DNA of 19,678 nt from N074bin45 sp039587475 (GCA_039587475.1 JBDHIK010000113.1:1-19678), one strand, 5' to 3'; counted from the stretch's first letter, positions 1 to 7,335 are shown. Notes: generated by a model not told the origin, from the letters alone. Translations and numbers: made by a program.

Positions 1-271
1 ACGCCTCGTACACGACCCAGCCTGGGCCGAGCAGGGAGCGCATGAAGCTCCGGTAGTCGAACAGTCGAAACCGGCGCGCGAATTCGAATGCAGACGCCAG
101 CACCAGGCTGAACACCACCATGGTCACGGCCATGCCGAACAGGCCGCCTCGGGGCCCGAACGGCAGAAAGAACTCGGCCAGTTCCCGGCCGGAGCCGTAC
201 GCGCCGGCGATGATCGTCGACTGAAAGACGAAGCCGGGAAGCAGATAGCGCTGGAACCAGGAGTCGGACAC
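1..271 (-). CDS. YkvI-like membrane protein, N-terminal part only (runs off the window)
   Basis: Reading the minus strand from GTG at 271 gives about 90 residues with no stop before the window edge. The segment AGAYGSGRELAEFF resembles the GAGFASGQE..FF signature that opens YkvI-family proteins, which are multi-pass membrane proteins distantly related to the APC/LeuT transporter fold. It is followed by a hydrophobic stretch (GGLFGMAVTMVVFSLVLAS), as expected for the second helix. The start is set by GGAGG six bases upstream; a second GTG at 274 is too close to that site. YkvI proteins have no settled substrate, so the function is unassigned. It diverges from the propeller gene at 454. The family call rests on recall of the motif and on a fragment only. 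Confidence 0.62.
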   Translation of the reverse strand, partial: MSDSWFQRYLLPGFVFQSTIIAGAYGSGRELAEFFLPFGPRGGLFGMAVTMVVFSLVLASAFEFARRFRLFDYRSFMRSLLGPGWVVYEA

Positions 272-443
272 CACGGACCTCCAGGGGTGGGCCTGGGGTA
301 GAATGGGGCCGGCAGCGAACAATGCAAGCGACGGCCTCCGACGTAACCTTTTGAACCATGCAACCGTACGGGGACTATTGCTGTCTCAGGTGTGGGTGTG
401 GGCGGAGGCCTGTGCCCACAGTCCGAATTGCCCGTCAACCCGT

Positions 444-447
444 GAGG
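444..447 (+). promoter_or_regulatory. Ribosome binding site that fixes the start at 454
   Basis: GAGG lies six bases before ATG 454. It directly abuts ATG 448, which is therefore an unlikely start. The upstream ATG at 358 has no such site and would add 32 cysteine- and arginine-rich residues in front of an otherwise clean signal peptide. Confidence 0.55.
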
Positions 448-453
448 ATGTGC

Positions 454-2835
454 ATGCTCAAGCTCCGTCATGTCGTGGCCCTTGCCCTGGTATCGGCCAC
501 CCCCCTTTCGGCCCAGCAGTTCGGGGCCTACTCGGCCAGCCACAACGGCGAAATCCTGATTGCTGAGCCGGTCAAGCCGAACGAACCGGCGACCATCTAC
601 CGCTACCGGCAAACCGCCGGCGGCTGGCAGGAAGTCGGCACCCTGATGGCTCCGGCCCACGAGGGCGGGGACTACTTCGGTCGCTTCATCGCCATGGACG
701 AGCAGTCACTCCTCATCGGGGGCACGGTGGTCGACTCCAGTACCGGGGCGGTCTGGGTCTATCGCCGGAGCGGCACGGATTGGGAGTTCGTCGAACGACT
801 GCGTCCCGAGGACGTCGAGACCGGTGATTCGTTCGGTCGCTTCGGCCATCTCCATGGCGACCACCTATTCGTCACGTCCCTGGGGCACAACGATGGACGG
901 GGTGCCGTGTGGGTGTTTCAACGAGGCGCCGACGGCCAGTGGGTGCGCGAAACCAAACTCAGTCCCGGAGAGGACGCGCCCGAACAGGAGTTCTTCGGGT
1001 GGTCCCTGGCCTTCGATGGCGAGCGTCTCATCGCCGGCGCACTCCAGGCCAGCCAGGATCTCCAGAACAAGGGAGCGGCGTACATCTTCCGCCGCAACGG
1101 TCCGGGCGACTGGACTCAAGAGGCGCGCCTGGCCCTGGACGAGGATGACCAGAACCCTGGGGACTCATTCGGGTTCGTGGTCGGCTGGCATGACGGCCGG
1201 GCCCTGGTCGGCGCACCGGGGCGCGAGGGTGGCGTGGGCGAGGTGCGGGTCTACCAACGGCAGGGCGACGCCTGGATCGACGCCACCGTGTTGAGTGCCT
1301 ACGACCGGACCGCCGGCAATCGCTTCGGGAGCAGTATCGCCGTGGCGGAGAGCGAGGTCTGGATCGGCGCCCCGGGCGCCCATGCCTCGGGCCGAGTCTA
1401 CCGCTTCGCCCTGGACGGATCCGGCACCATCACCGGCGTTTCGACCATCGGAGATGCCACCGGGGACGTGGGTGACAACTTCGGCAGCACCATCACCCTG
1501 GCCGGGACGGCCGCCATCGTAGGCGCCACCGGCGACGATTTCGGTCTGGGGTCGGCGACGGTGTTCGAGCGCGAGGGCGGGTCGTGGACGGCGTCCTCCA
1601 GGCTGGTCGGCCCGGACCCGACTGGCCTCGACCCCCTGGTCGCGGGAGAGATCCAGTGCGACGAGGGGAAGGCCGACCAGTTCAGCTGCAACCAGGTCGA
1701 CATTCTGTCCTTCCTGCCCGTGGCGGCTATCGGCGGCGGTCGTGGCGCCAATACCAATGACGTGTGGGGCTGGACCGATCCCCAGACGAACCGCGAGTAC
1801 GCGATCGTCGGTCGGACCGACGGCACCTCGTTCATCGACGTGACCGATCCGGCCGGGCCGGTCGTTCTGGGCAACCTCCCCAAGACGCCGGGGTCGCGCG
1901 GCAATTCGTGGCGCGACATCAAGGTGTACGACAACCATGCCTTCATCGTGGCGGACGGTGCCGGCCAGCATGGCATGCAGGTGTTCGACCTCACCCGGCT
2001 CCGCAACGTGCCCGACGCGCCGGCGACCTTCACGGAGGATGCCCACTACGACGGGATTGCCTCGGCGCACAACATCGTGGTGAATGAAGAGACCGGCTTC
2101 GCCTATGCGGTCGGGGTCAATAGCGGCGGGGAGACCTGCGGCGGGGGCCTGCACATGATCAACGTGCAACAGCCCACGCATCCCGTCTTCGAGGGATGTT
2201 TCTCGGACACCACCTCGGGCAACGCCGGAACCGGATACTCGCACGATGCCATGTGCCTGATCTACGACGGCCCCGATGCGGAGTATGTCGGCAAGGAGAT
2301 CTGTTTGGGGAGCAACGAGAACAAACTCTCGATCGCCGACGTCAGCGACAAGGCCAACCCCGTCTTCATCTCGTCGGCCAGCTACCCCAACGTGGGGTAC
2401 GCCCACCAGGGGTGGGTCACCGAGGACCACAAGTACTTCTTCATGAACGACGAGGGAGACGAGTCGAACGCCGTCCAGGCCGGGGAACCCTTGCCGGGTA
2501 CCCGCACGCTGATCTGGGACATCCAGGACCTCGACGATCCTCTCATGGTCAAGGAACACTTCGGCGAGACGTTCACCATCGATCACAACTTGTACATCAA
2601 GGATGACCTGATGTACCAGTCGAACTACGTCAGTGGTCTCCGGATTCTCGACGTGAGCGATCCGGAGAATCCGAAAGAAGTCGGCTTCCTGGACACCGTT
2701 CCCTGGAGCGAGGAGGTCGAGTTCGACGGGTCCTGGAGCAACTACCCGTACTTCGCGAGCGGGACCATTGTGGTGTCGAGCGGCCAGGAAGGCGTGTTCT
2801 TCCTCAGGTACCGGCCCATCGACCTGGTGCCGTAG
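454..2835 (+). CDS. Secreted choice-of-anchor B family protein (FG-GAP propeller + LVIVD propeller)
   Basis: The predicted protein has 793 residues. Residues 1-20 form a signal peptide (MLKLRHVVALALVSATPLSA, then QQ), so it is exported. Residues 21 to about 390 hold seven repeats of roughly 50 residues. Most begin with a (D/E/N)xFG motif and end with a VYxR...W strand, which fits a seven-bladed FG-GAP-type beta-propeller. Residues from about 395 to the end match the choice-of-anchor B pattern: paired cysteines near the beginning, NDVWGWTDP, SHDAMCLIYDGPD, LGSNENKLSIADVSD, MNDEGDE and SNYVSGLRILDVSD, the last being LVIVD-type repeats. Members usually finish with a sorting tag such as PEP-CTERM or a type IX signal. 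This one ends RYRPIDLVP with no tag or membrane helix, so it is probably periplasmic or released. Biochemical function is unknown; adhesion or cell-surface binding is only a guess. The start choice rests on the GAGG site and the signal peptide. Confidence 0.85.
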   Translation: MLKLRHVVALALVSATPLSAQQFGAYSASHNGEILIAEPVKPNEPATIYRYRQTAGGWQEVGTLMAPAHEGGDYFGRFIAMDEQSLLIGGTVVDSSTGAVWVYRRSGTDWEFVERLRPEDVETGDSFGRFGHLHGDHLFVTSLGHNDGRGAVWVFQRGADGQWVRETKLSPGEDAPEQEFFGWSLAFDGERLIAGALQASQDLQNKGAAYIFRRNGPGDWTQEARLALDEDDQNPGDSFGFVVGWHDGRALVGAPGREGGVGEVRVYQRQGDAWIDATVLSAYDRTAGNRFGSSIAVAESEVWIGAPGAHASGRVYRFALDGSGTITGVSTIGDATGDVGDNFGSTITLAGTAAIVGATGDDFGLGSATVFEREGGSWTASSRLVGPDPTGLDPLVAGEIQCDEGKADQFSCNQVDILSFLPVAAIGGGRGANTNDVWGWTDPQTNREYAIVGRTDGTSFIDVTDPAGPVVLGNLPKTPGSRGNSWRDIKVYDNHAFIVADGAGQHGMQVFDLTRLRNVPDAPATFTEDAHYDGIASAHNIVVNEETGFAYAVGVNSGGETCGGGLHMINVQQPTHPVFEGCFSDTTSGNAGTGYSHDAMCLIYDGPDAEYVGKEICLGSNENKLSIADVSDKANPVFISSASYPNVGYAHQGWVTEDHKYFFMNDEGDESNAVQAGEPLPGTRTLIWDIQDLDDPLMVKEHFGETFTIDHNLYIKDDLMYQSNYVSGLRILDVSDPENPKEVGFLDTVPWSEEVEFDGSWSNYPYFASGTIVVSSGQEGVFFLRYRPIDLVP

Positions 2836-2868
2836 GCCTCCAGCCGCGGCCCAGCGGCCAGGCAGTGT

Positions 2869-2905
2869 GGCAGGGGTCGACCTCGTACGGGGTCGACCCC
2901 TTGCC
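2869..2905 (+). terminator. Strong hairpin after the propeller gene, without a T-run
   Basis: GGGGTCGACC (2873-2882) and GGTCGACCCC (2891-2900) are perfect inverted copies around an 8-base loop. The stem gains an A-T pair at 2872/2901, and GGCA/TGCC can pair further out if one T is bulged. It lies 37 bases after the stop codon and before the next gene's ribosome binding site. Position and strength suggest transcription termination or mRNA 3'-end protection. No run of T follows, so a classical intrinsic terminator is not proven. Confidence 0.5.
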
Positions 2906-2984
2906 GTATCCGGGCCGGGGTCGCTCCACTTGCGTCCCGCACCTCCCCCCGGCAAACTCCCTTTACTACCCTGTATTCCACCTT

Positions 2985-2990
2985 GAGGAG
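2985..2990 (+). promoter_or_regulatory. Ribosome binding site of the zinc-ribbon gene
   Basis: GAGGAG lies seven bases before ATG 2998. The in-frame TTG at 2983 overlaps this site, so ATG 2998 is the real start. Confidence 0.7.
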
Positions 2991-2997
2991 TCTCCCG

Positions 2998-3192
2998 ATG
3001 GCTGTCTACACCTGCGACAAGTGCGGTATGAGCGTCGGATCCATCACCTGCGGACAGTGCGGCGTCGAGCTGGTCCACGACACGCTGACCACCGACGCGG
3101 GTGCCACGGTGACGATTTCTTCCTGCCCCAACGGCCACGGCAAGATCAAGTCGCCGATGTGCTGTGGGCAGGACATGACATGCGCCGTGTAG
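2998..3192 (+). CDS. Small cysteine-rich zinc-ribbon-like protein (64 aa), function unknown
   Basis: This 64-residue protein has eight cysteines and two histidines. C6/C9 (CDKC) and C18/C21 (CGQC) form two CxxC knuckles that could bind one metal ion. C43, H47, C55, C56 and C62 could make a second site (the segment MCCGQDMTC is distinctive). The pattern resembles small zinc ribbons and rubredoxin or desulforedoxin-like folds, but I do not recognise a named family. There is no signal peptide, so it is probably cytoplasmic. The start is firm (GAGGAG seven bases upstream). The gene follows a hairpin and probably begins a new transcription unit. Its last 13 bases overlap the start of the solute-binding protein gene, which suggests translational coupling. 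Possible roles are a metal-binding or redox accessory, or a nucleic-acid or protein binder; the sequence does not choose between them. Confidence 0.8.
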   Translation: MAVYTCDKCGMSVGSITCGQCGVELVHDTLTTDAGATVTISSCPNGHGKIKSPMCCGQDMTCAV

Positions 3193-4679
3193 GTCGACCT
3201 GCACGGCGCACGGGGGGAGGCCGCCTCGTGCTCCTGGCGGGACTCCTGGCAGCACAGGGCTGTGCGCCCGAGCCGGGCTGCCCCGGCTGCGATACCCTGG
3301 TCATCGCGGCGGTCGGGGAACCCGGCAGCCTCCTCCCCCCGCTGGTCTTCGGGACGGTGGGGCGTGACATCAGCGACCGGATCTTCCAGCGCCTGGCGGA
3401 TCTTCCGGCCGACGCGAGTCCGGTCGATCCCGACGCCTACCGGCCCGCCCTGGCTGAATCGTGGCAGCGCCTGGACGATCGGCGCTGGCGCTTTGCGTTG
3501 CGGCGGGACGCCACGTGGCACGACGGCGCGCCATTCACCGCCGCTGATGTCCGTTTTTCCTTCGAGGTGTTCAGCGACCCGGCCATCGATGCCCTGGCGC
3601 TCGCATCGGTGCAGGATCTCGAAGTCACGGTGGTGGATGACTTCACCGTCGACATTGCGTTCCCTCGAGCCGGTCCTGAGCAGCTCTATGATGCTACCTA
3701 TCACGTCCGCATCCTGCCTCGGCATCTCTGGGGGGAGGTCGGCCGTGACGTGTGGGCCGCCGACACCGCGTCGCGGCGTATCGTCGGCACCGGTCCCTAT
3801 CGTCTGGTGTCGTGGGACCGACCCGCCACGCTCCGGCTCGCGGCGAGTGGCATCAACGGACACGACCCCGCCATCCCCAATCTGGTCTGGACGTTCCAGC
3901 ACGACCCCGATGCGGCCGCCAATCTGCTGTTGAGCCACGACGCCGACGTCATGGAAGCGATGCCCCCCGCCCGGGTAGCGGAGGCCGACGCCGACCACGA
4001 CCTGGTGGTGCTGCGCTACCCGTCGGCGGTGTATGGCTTCCTGGCCTTCAACCTTGCGGTGGCGAACGGGGCTTCCAGGCTCCGCGATCGGGAGATCCGG
4101 AGAGCACTGGCGATGGCCATCGACCGGAAGGCGATGGCCCAGGTAGCGGCCGGCCCGGGTACCGCCGTGCCGCGCGGCCCCATGTCCGGGTTGTTGTGGA
4201 TCAACGATGAGGCCATACGCCAGTTGCCGTTCGACACCGTCGCGGCCCGGGCCGGGTTGGCCGCCGGCGACCCCGTCGCCTTCGACATCCTGGTGCCGTC
4301 GACCAGCAGGGGTCGTCAGCGCCTGGCGGAAGCGCTCCAGGAGGCCTGGCGGCGCCAAGGCGTGGCGGTATCGGTGACCGCCGTCGATTTTCCCGTGTTC
4401 ATCGAGCGGATTCGCCGGGGCAACTTCGACAGCTACATCGGCGCCATGCTCGACGAGCCCAGTGCCCGAGGGCTGGCGGACCAATGGACCAGGGCCGGCT
4501 GGGTCGGAGCCAACGCGGGCCGCTACCACAACCCGGTCTTCGATTCGCTCGTCACGGAGGCGATGGCCGATGGGGACGCCGAACGCGCCAAGGCGTTGTG
4601 GGTCGAGGCCGTGCTAGCGGCCATGGTGGGATGTCCCGAACGCCGGCGGGATGAAACGGACCGGACAGTGGCCGCGTAG
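3180..4679 (+). CDS. ABC-type peptide/nickel solute-binding lipoprotein (SBP family 5), C-terminus apparently shortened
   Basis: The predicted protein has 499 residues. The basic N-terminus, hydrophobic core and cysteine at residue 28 (LLAAQGC) form a lipoprotein signal, although the -2 position is an unusual Gln. Family 5 hallmarks follow: RPALAESW, WRFALRRDATWHDGAPFTAADV, VGTGPYRL, a LAFNLA segment followed by DREIRRALAMAIDR, then FDILVPS and YHNPVFDSLV. Such proteins deliver oligopeptides, nickel or similar ligands to an ABC transporter, but no permease or ATPase gene is in this window. The start ATG 3180 overlaps the preceding gene by 13 bases and has AGGA six bases upstream. Family members usually continue after LWVEAV with a conserved stretch containing a DAP-type motif. 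Here that region is replaced by a short polar tail (PERRRDETDRTVAA), and the kinase gene begins nine bases later. A deletion or a recruited receptor-like role is possible. Confidence 0.85.
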   Translation: MRRVGRPARRTGGGRLVLLAGLLAAQGCAPEPGCPGCDTLVIAAVGEPGSLLPPLVFGTVGRDISDRIFQRLADLPADASPVDPDAYRPALAESWQRLDDRRWRFALRRDATWHDGAPFTAADVRFSFEVFSDPAIDALALASVQDLEVTVVDDFTVDIAFPRAGPEQLYDATYHVRILPRHLWGEVGRDVWAADTASRRIVGTGPYRLVSWDRPATLRLAASGINGHDPAIPNLVWTFQHDPDAAANLLLSHDADVMEAMPPARVAEADADHDLVVLRYPSAVYGFLAFNLAVANGASRLRDREIRRALAMAIDRKAMAQVAAGPGTAVPRGPMSGLLWINDEAIRQLPFDTVAARAGLAAGDPVAFDILVPSTSRGRQRLAEALQEAWRRQGVAVSVTAVDFPVFIERIRRGNFDSYIGAMLDEPSARGLADQWTRAGWVGANAGRYHNPVFDSLVTEAMADGDAERAKALWVEAVLAAMVGCPERRRDETDRTVAA

Positions 4680-4688
4680 GCGCCTGCC

Positions 4689-6272
4689 ATGACCGCCCTC
4701 GACCCCGAAGTCCTCGCGCTCCAGGAGCATCTCGCCGGCCGCTACTCCGTCGAGAGCGAATTGGGCCGCGGCGGGATGGGGCTCGTGCTCCTGGCCAGAG
4801 ACGTCGCCCTCGATCGCCTCGTGGCCATCAAGATGTTGCCCGACACCCTGGCCGCCAATCCCGACTACCGGCGCCGCTTCCTCCGCGAGGCGCGAACGGC
4901 CGCGGGCCTGTCCCACCCCAACATCGTGCCGATCCACCTCGTCGAGGAGCACGATCGGCAGGTGTTCTTCGTCATGGGGTTCGTCGACGGCGAGTCGTTG
5001 CGCGAGCGGGTCGATCGCAGCGGACCGGTCTCGCCACGGCTGGCCATGAAGCTGATGCAGGATGTGGCCTACGCCCTGGCGTACGCCCACCAGCGAGGGG
5101 TCGTGCACCGGGACATCAAACCCGACAACATCATGATCGAGCAGGGGACGAACCGTGCCTTGGTCACCGACTTCGGCATCGCGCTGGGGCGCCATGAGAC
5201 GGACCGGGGATCGGGTGAGGTCATCGGGACCGCGCGGTACATGAGCCCGGAGCAGGCCGTGGGCGAAGCAGTCGACGCCCGGAGCGACCTCTATGCGCTC
5301 GGGGCCACGTTCTACTTCGCCCTGACCGGTCGTGCCGCGTTCGACGGGGCACATGTCCAGGCCATCCTGGCCAGCCAGGTGACGCAGCAGGCCCCGTCCG
5401 TGACCTCGACCCGGCCCGAAGTCCCGGAACGCTTTTCGGCCGCCATCGATCGGTGCCTGGCCAAGGACCCTGAGGAGCGTTGGCAAAGCGGCGACGAACT
5501 GGCCACGGTCCTGGGGGAGGTCCGGGGTCGAGATCTGCGGGCCCCGCCGCTGGTGCGGAGCTTCGTGCGCAATGCCCAGATCACCACCATGGCCGTCCTG
5601 GCCGTGCTGCTGGCCGGGAGCGGCGTCGTGGCCACCACCGACGGCAACGTGAGTTTCGATGGCGGGCCCGGGTTGATTGGTATCGTCCTGATCACGCAAC
5701 TGGTCCTGACCGCGCGGCGCCTGCTGCGGGAGGGCTACCGGTTCAACGACATCCGTGAGGCCATGCTGACCGAGGCGCGCATCCAGGAAGAGGAGACCGA
5801 GGTGCTGCCGGTCTATCGCTGGGTCAAGTGGCTCAACACCCAATGGCAGCGGCTCTGGACCGGCTGGTTCGGTCGCTGGTTCTTCCGGGTCGCGGCCATC
5901 AGACTCAAGACCCCGAAACGGCAAGCGCTTCCCTCCGTGGATGCCACGGAGATGGTACTGGGACGGTCGACCATGGCGGTGTTCGACGCGCTGCCCGATG
6001 CGGCCCGGCGCGGTGCCCGCGACGTACCCGATGTCGTCGACGGCCTCGAAGCTCGCGCCGAACGCCTGCGGGCCCGGGGCGATACCGGCGAGGACCTGAA
6101 TCACACGGTGGCCGCCCTGGAGAACCTGCGGCTGGTCATGCTCAAGGTGCAGGCCGGTCTGGCGTCCGCGCAGGATCTCACTGGCGTCCTGGAAGAGGCC
6201 AAGGCCATCGGGGAGGTGGTCGATCGCCGGCTCGACGCGGCCGAAGAACTCGACCGGGACCTGCCGTCGTGA
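4689..6272 (+). CDS. Membrane Ser/Thr protein kinase (PknB-like catalytic domain, two TM segments, C-terminal tail)
   Basis: The protein has 527 residues. The kinase domain covers about residues 19-277 and all key elements are present: glycine loop GRGGMG (26-31), VAIK with Lys48, alpha-C Glu67, HRDIKPDN with catalytic Asp142, DFG 161-163, then GTARYMSPEQ in the activation segment. It should be an active Hanks-type kinase. Two hydrophobic segments at about 298-315 and 329-343 form a hairpin, which would leave both the kinase domain and the tail in the cytoplasm. The remaining ~180 residues include a Trp-rich patch (near WLNTQWQRLWTGWFGRWFF) and charged helices likely to form a coiled coil. 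No extracellular PASTA or other sensor domain is seen, so a signal would have to arrive through a partner; the adjacent solute-binding lipoprotein is one candidate. The stop codon overlaps the sirtuin start (GTGA). The ribosome binding site is weak, which fits coupling to the upstream gene only nine bases away. Confidence 0.92.
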   Translation: MTALDPEVLALQEHLAGRYSVESELGRGGMGLVLLARDVALDRLVAIKMLPDTLAANPDYRRRFLREARTAAGLSHPNIVPIHLVEEHDRQVFFVMGFVDGESLRERVDRSGPVSPRLAMKLMQDVAYALAYAHQRGVVHRDIKPDNIMIEQGTNRALVTDFGIALGRHETDRGSGEVIGTARYMSPEQAVGEAVDARSDLYALGATFYFALTGRAAFDGAHVQAILASQVTQQAPSVTSTRPEVPERFSAAIDRCLAKDPEERWQSGDELATVLGEVRGRDLRAPPLVRSFVRNAQITTMAVLAVLLAGSGVVATTDGNVSFDGGPGLIGIVLITQLVLTARRLLREGYRFNDIREAMLTEARIQEEETEVLPVYRWVKWLNTQWQRLWTGWFGRWFFRVAAIRLKTPKRQALPSVDATEMVLGRSTMAVFDALPDAARRGARDVPDVVDGLEARAERLRARGDTGEDLNHTVAALENLRLVMLKVQAGLASAQDLTGVLEEAKAIGEVVDRRLDAAEELDRDLPS

Positions 6273-7138
6273 CTTCCGTGCCCGCCGCCGCCCAGGCCTC
6301 GGCGTCGCTGGACGACCTCGTCGACCTCCTCGCAGGGCGTTCCGTCACGGTACTCACGGGGGCCGGGCTGTCCACCGAATCCGGCATCCCCGACTATGGC
6401 GGGTTGCACTCGGAGACGCGGGCCAGCCGGATCCAGTACCGCGAGTTCACCGATGACCCAGGTGCCCGGCGCCGCTACTGGGCACGGTCCGCCGTGGGTT
6501 GGCGCCGGGTGGACGGCGCCGAACCCAATGCTGGTCACAGGGCTCTGGCCGCATTGGAGCAGGCCATGGTCGTTCGGGGAATCATCACCCAGAACGTGGA
6601 TGGTCTGCACCAGCTGGCCGGAAGCCGTCGAGTGGTCGATCTGCACGGACGGCTCAGCAGGGTCGTCTGCCTCTCGTGCGGTGCCGCCGGTGACCGCAGG
6701 GCCATGCAGCAGCGACTCGAAGAGGCCAATCCATGGGTCCGCGATGTGGGCGCGGAGGACGCCCCGGACGGAGACGCCGAACTGAACGACCGGCGTCTGG
6801 CTACGTTCCGCGTCCCCGGGTGCGGCGACTGCGGCGGGACGCTCAAGCCGGACGTGGTCTTCTTCGGGGAGTCCGTACCCAAGCCGGTCCTGGCCGAGGC
6901 CTGGCGGCTGTATGAAGAGTCCGAAGTACTCCTGGTCGTGGGGTCGTCGCTGGCGGTGTTTTCGGGTTTCCGCTTCGTGCTCCGCGCGTCCCAGGAAGGC
7001 CGCCCCGTCGGCCTGGTGAACCTGGGCCCCACCCGTGCAGACGACCGCATCAGCGTTCGCGTCACGCGCCGCGCGGGCGAAGTCCTCCCGATGCTGGCGG
7101 ATGCCATACCGCGCCGCTCGCCTTCGGCTCCATGCTGA
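6269..7138 (+). CDS. Class II (SIRT4-like) Sir2 family NAD-dependent deacylase
   Basis: The protein has 289 residues from GTG 6269, which overlaps the kinase stop as GTGA; an in-frame GTG at 6278 is an alternative. Sirtuin motifs are clear: TGAGLSTESGIPDY (30-43) for NAD binding, RYWAR and GW typical of class II, TQNVDGLHQLAG (from 107), catalytic His126 in DLHG, zinc cysteines C134, C137, C185 and C188, LKPDVVFFGE and VVGSSLAVFSG. Motif order and spacing, including NPW and PDGD between the zinc pairs, closely follow SIRT4 and its bacterial relatives. These remove acyl groups from lysine or transfer ADP-ribose using NAD. One oddity is that the Arg that normally follows PDY (PDYR) is Gly44. 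That Arg is highly conserved and lies in the cofactor-binding loop, so activity may be altered. The 3' end overlaps the HicB-like gene by seven bases. Confidence 0.92.
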   Translation: MTSVPAAAQASASLDDLVDLLAGRSVTVLTGAGLSTESGIPDYGGLHSETRASRIQYREFTDDPGARRRYWARSAVGWRRVDGAEPNAGHRALAALEQAMVVRGIITQNVDGLHQLAGSRRVVDLHGRLSRVVCLSCGAAGDRRAMQQRLEEANPWVRDVGAEDAPDGDAELNDRRLATFRVPGCGDCGGTLKPDVVFFGESVPKPVLAEAWRLYEESEVLLVVGSSLAVFSGFRFVLRASQEGRPVGLVNLGPTRADDRISVRVTRRAGEVLPMLADAIPRRSPSAPC

Positions 7139-7335
7139 CCTTTACCTACCACGGGTACTTCGGCGAAGTCGAACCGGACGCCGATGGCGACGGATGGCAC
7201 GGGACCCTGGTGACCGAGTCGGGGGACCGCATCGATTTTGGGGCGCCCGATTTCTCGCTCCTGCATCGGGCCGTGCGGGATTGCGTCACCGAGTATCATG
7301 CCCGTCGAGACCCTCCGCCCGGCGAACAGCCTTGA
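7132..7335 (+). CDS. HicB-like small protein (67 aa), no HicA partner
   Basis: This protein of 67 residues opens YHGYFGEVEPDADGD, followed by WHGTLV, a DRIDF strand and a helix LLHRAVRDCVTEY. The layout (strand with GxxGxVE, then HGxV, then a helix with AxxDSVxDY) is that of the partial RNase-H-like domain of HicB-type proteins. Many of those are antitoxins, but here the DNA-binding C-terminal domain is missing, as in the short HicB-like group. No HicA-like toxin (a small double-stranded RNA-binding-fold protein with an active His) lies on either side. ATG 7132 overlaps the sirtuin stop, so the two are probably translated together. It ends the kinase-sirtuin cluster. It could be a regulatory partner of the sirtuin or a toxin-antitoxin relic; the family call is from motif recall. 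Confidence 0.65.
   Translation: MLTFTYHGYFGEVEPDADGDGWHGTLVTESGDRIDFGAPDFSLLHRAVRDCVTEYHARRDPPPGEQP

Noticed and set aside
358..453. Longer start for the propeller protein at ATG 358
   Set aside because: It would add 32 residues rich in Cys and Arg before a clean signal peptide and lacks a ribosome binding site.
2865..3179. Upstream extension of the solute-binding protein frame
   Set aside because: It runs across the hairpin and the zinc-ribbon gene; the lipoprotein signal begins at ATG 3180.
1165..3255. Minus-strand open frame of 696 codons opposite the propeller gene
   Set aside because: Composition is typical of a GC-rich antisense frame, it has no domain, and it covers an intergenic hairpin and part of three plus-strand genes.
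5828..6268. Upstream extension of the sirtuin frame inside the kinase gene
   Set aside because: The residues are Arg/Gly/Pro-rich with no sirtuin similarity; GTG 6269 overlaps the kinase stop and precedes the first motif.
4689..7335. A known anti-phage system based on Sir2 and a kinase
   Set aside because: The sirtuin is of the metabolic SIRT4-like class rather than the divergent Sir2 domains of defence proteins, and no nuclease, Argonaute or other effector is present. Kept only as an open question in the findings.
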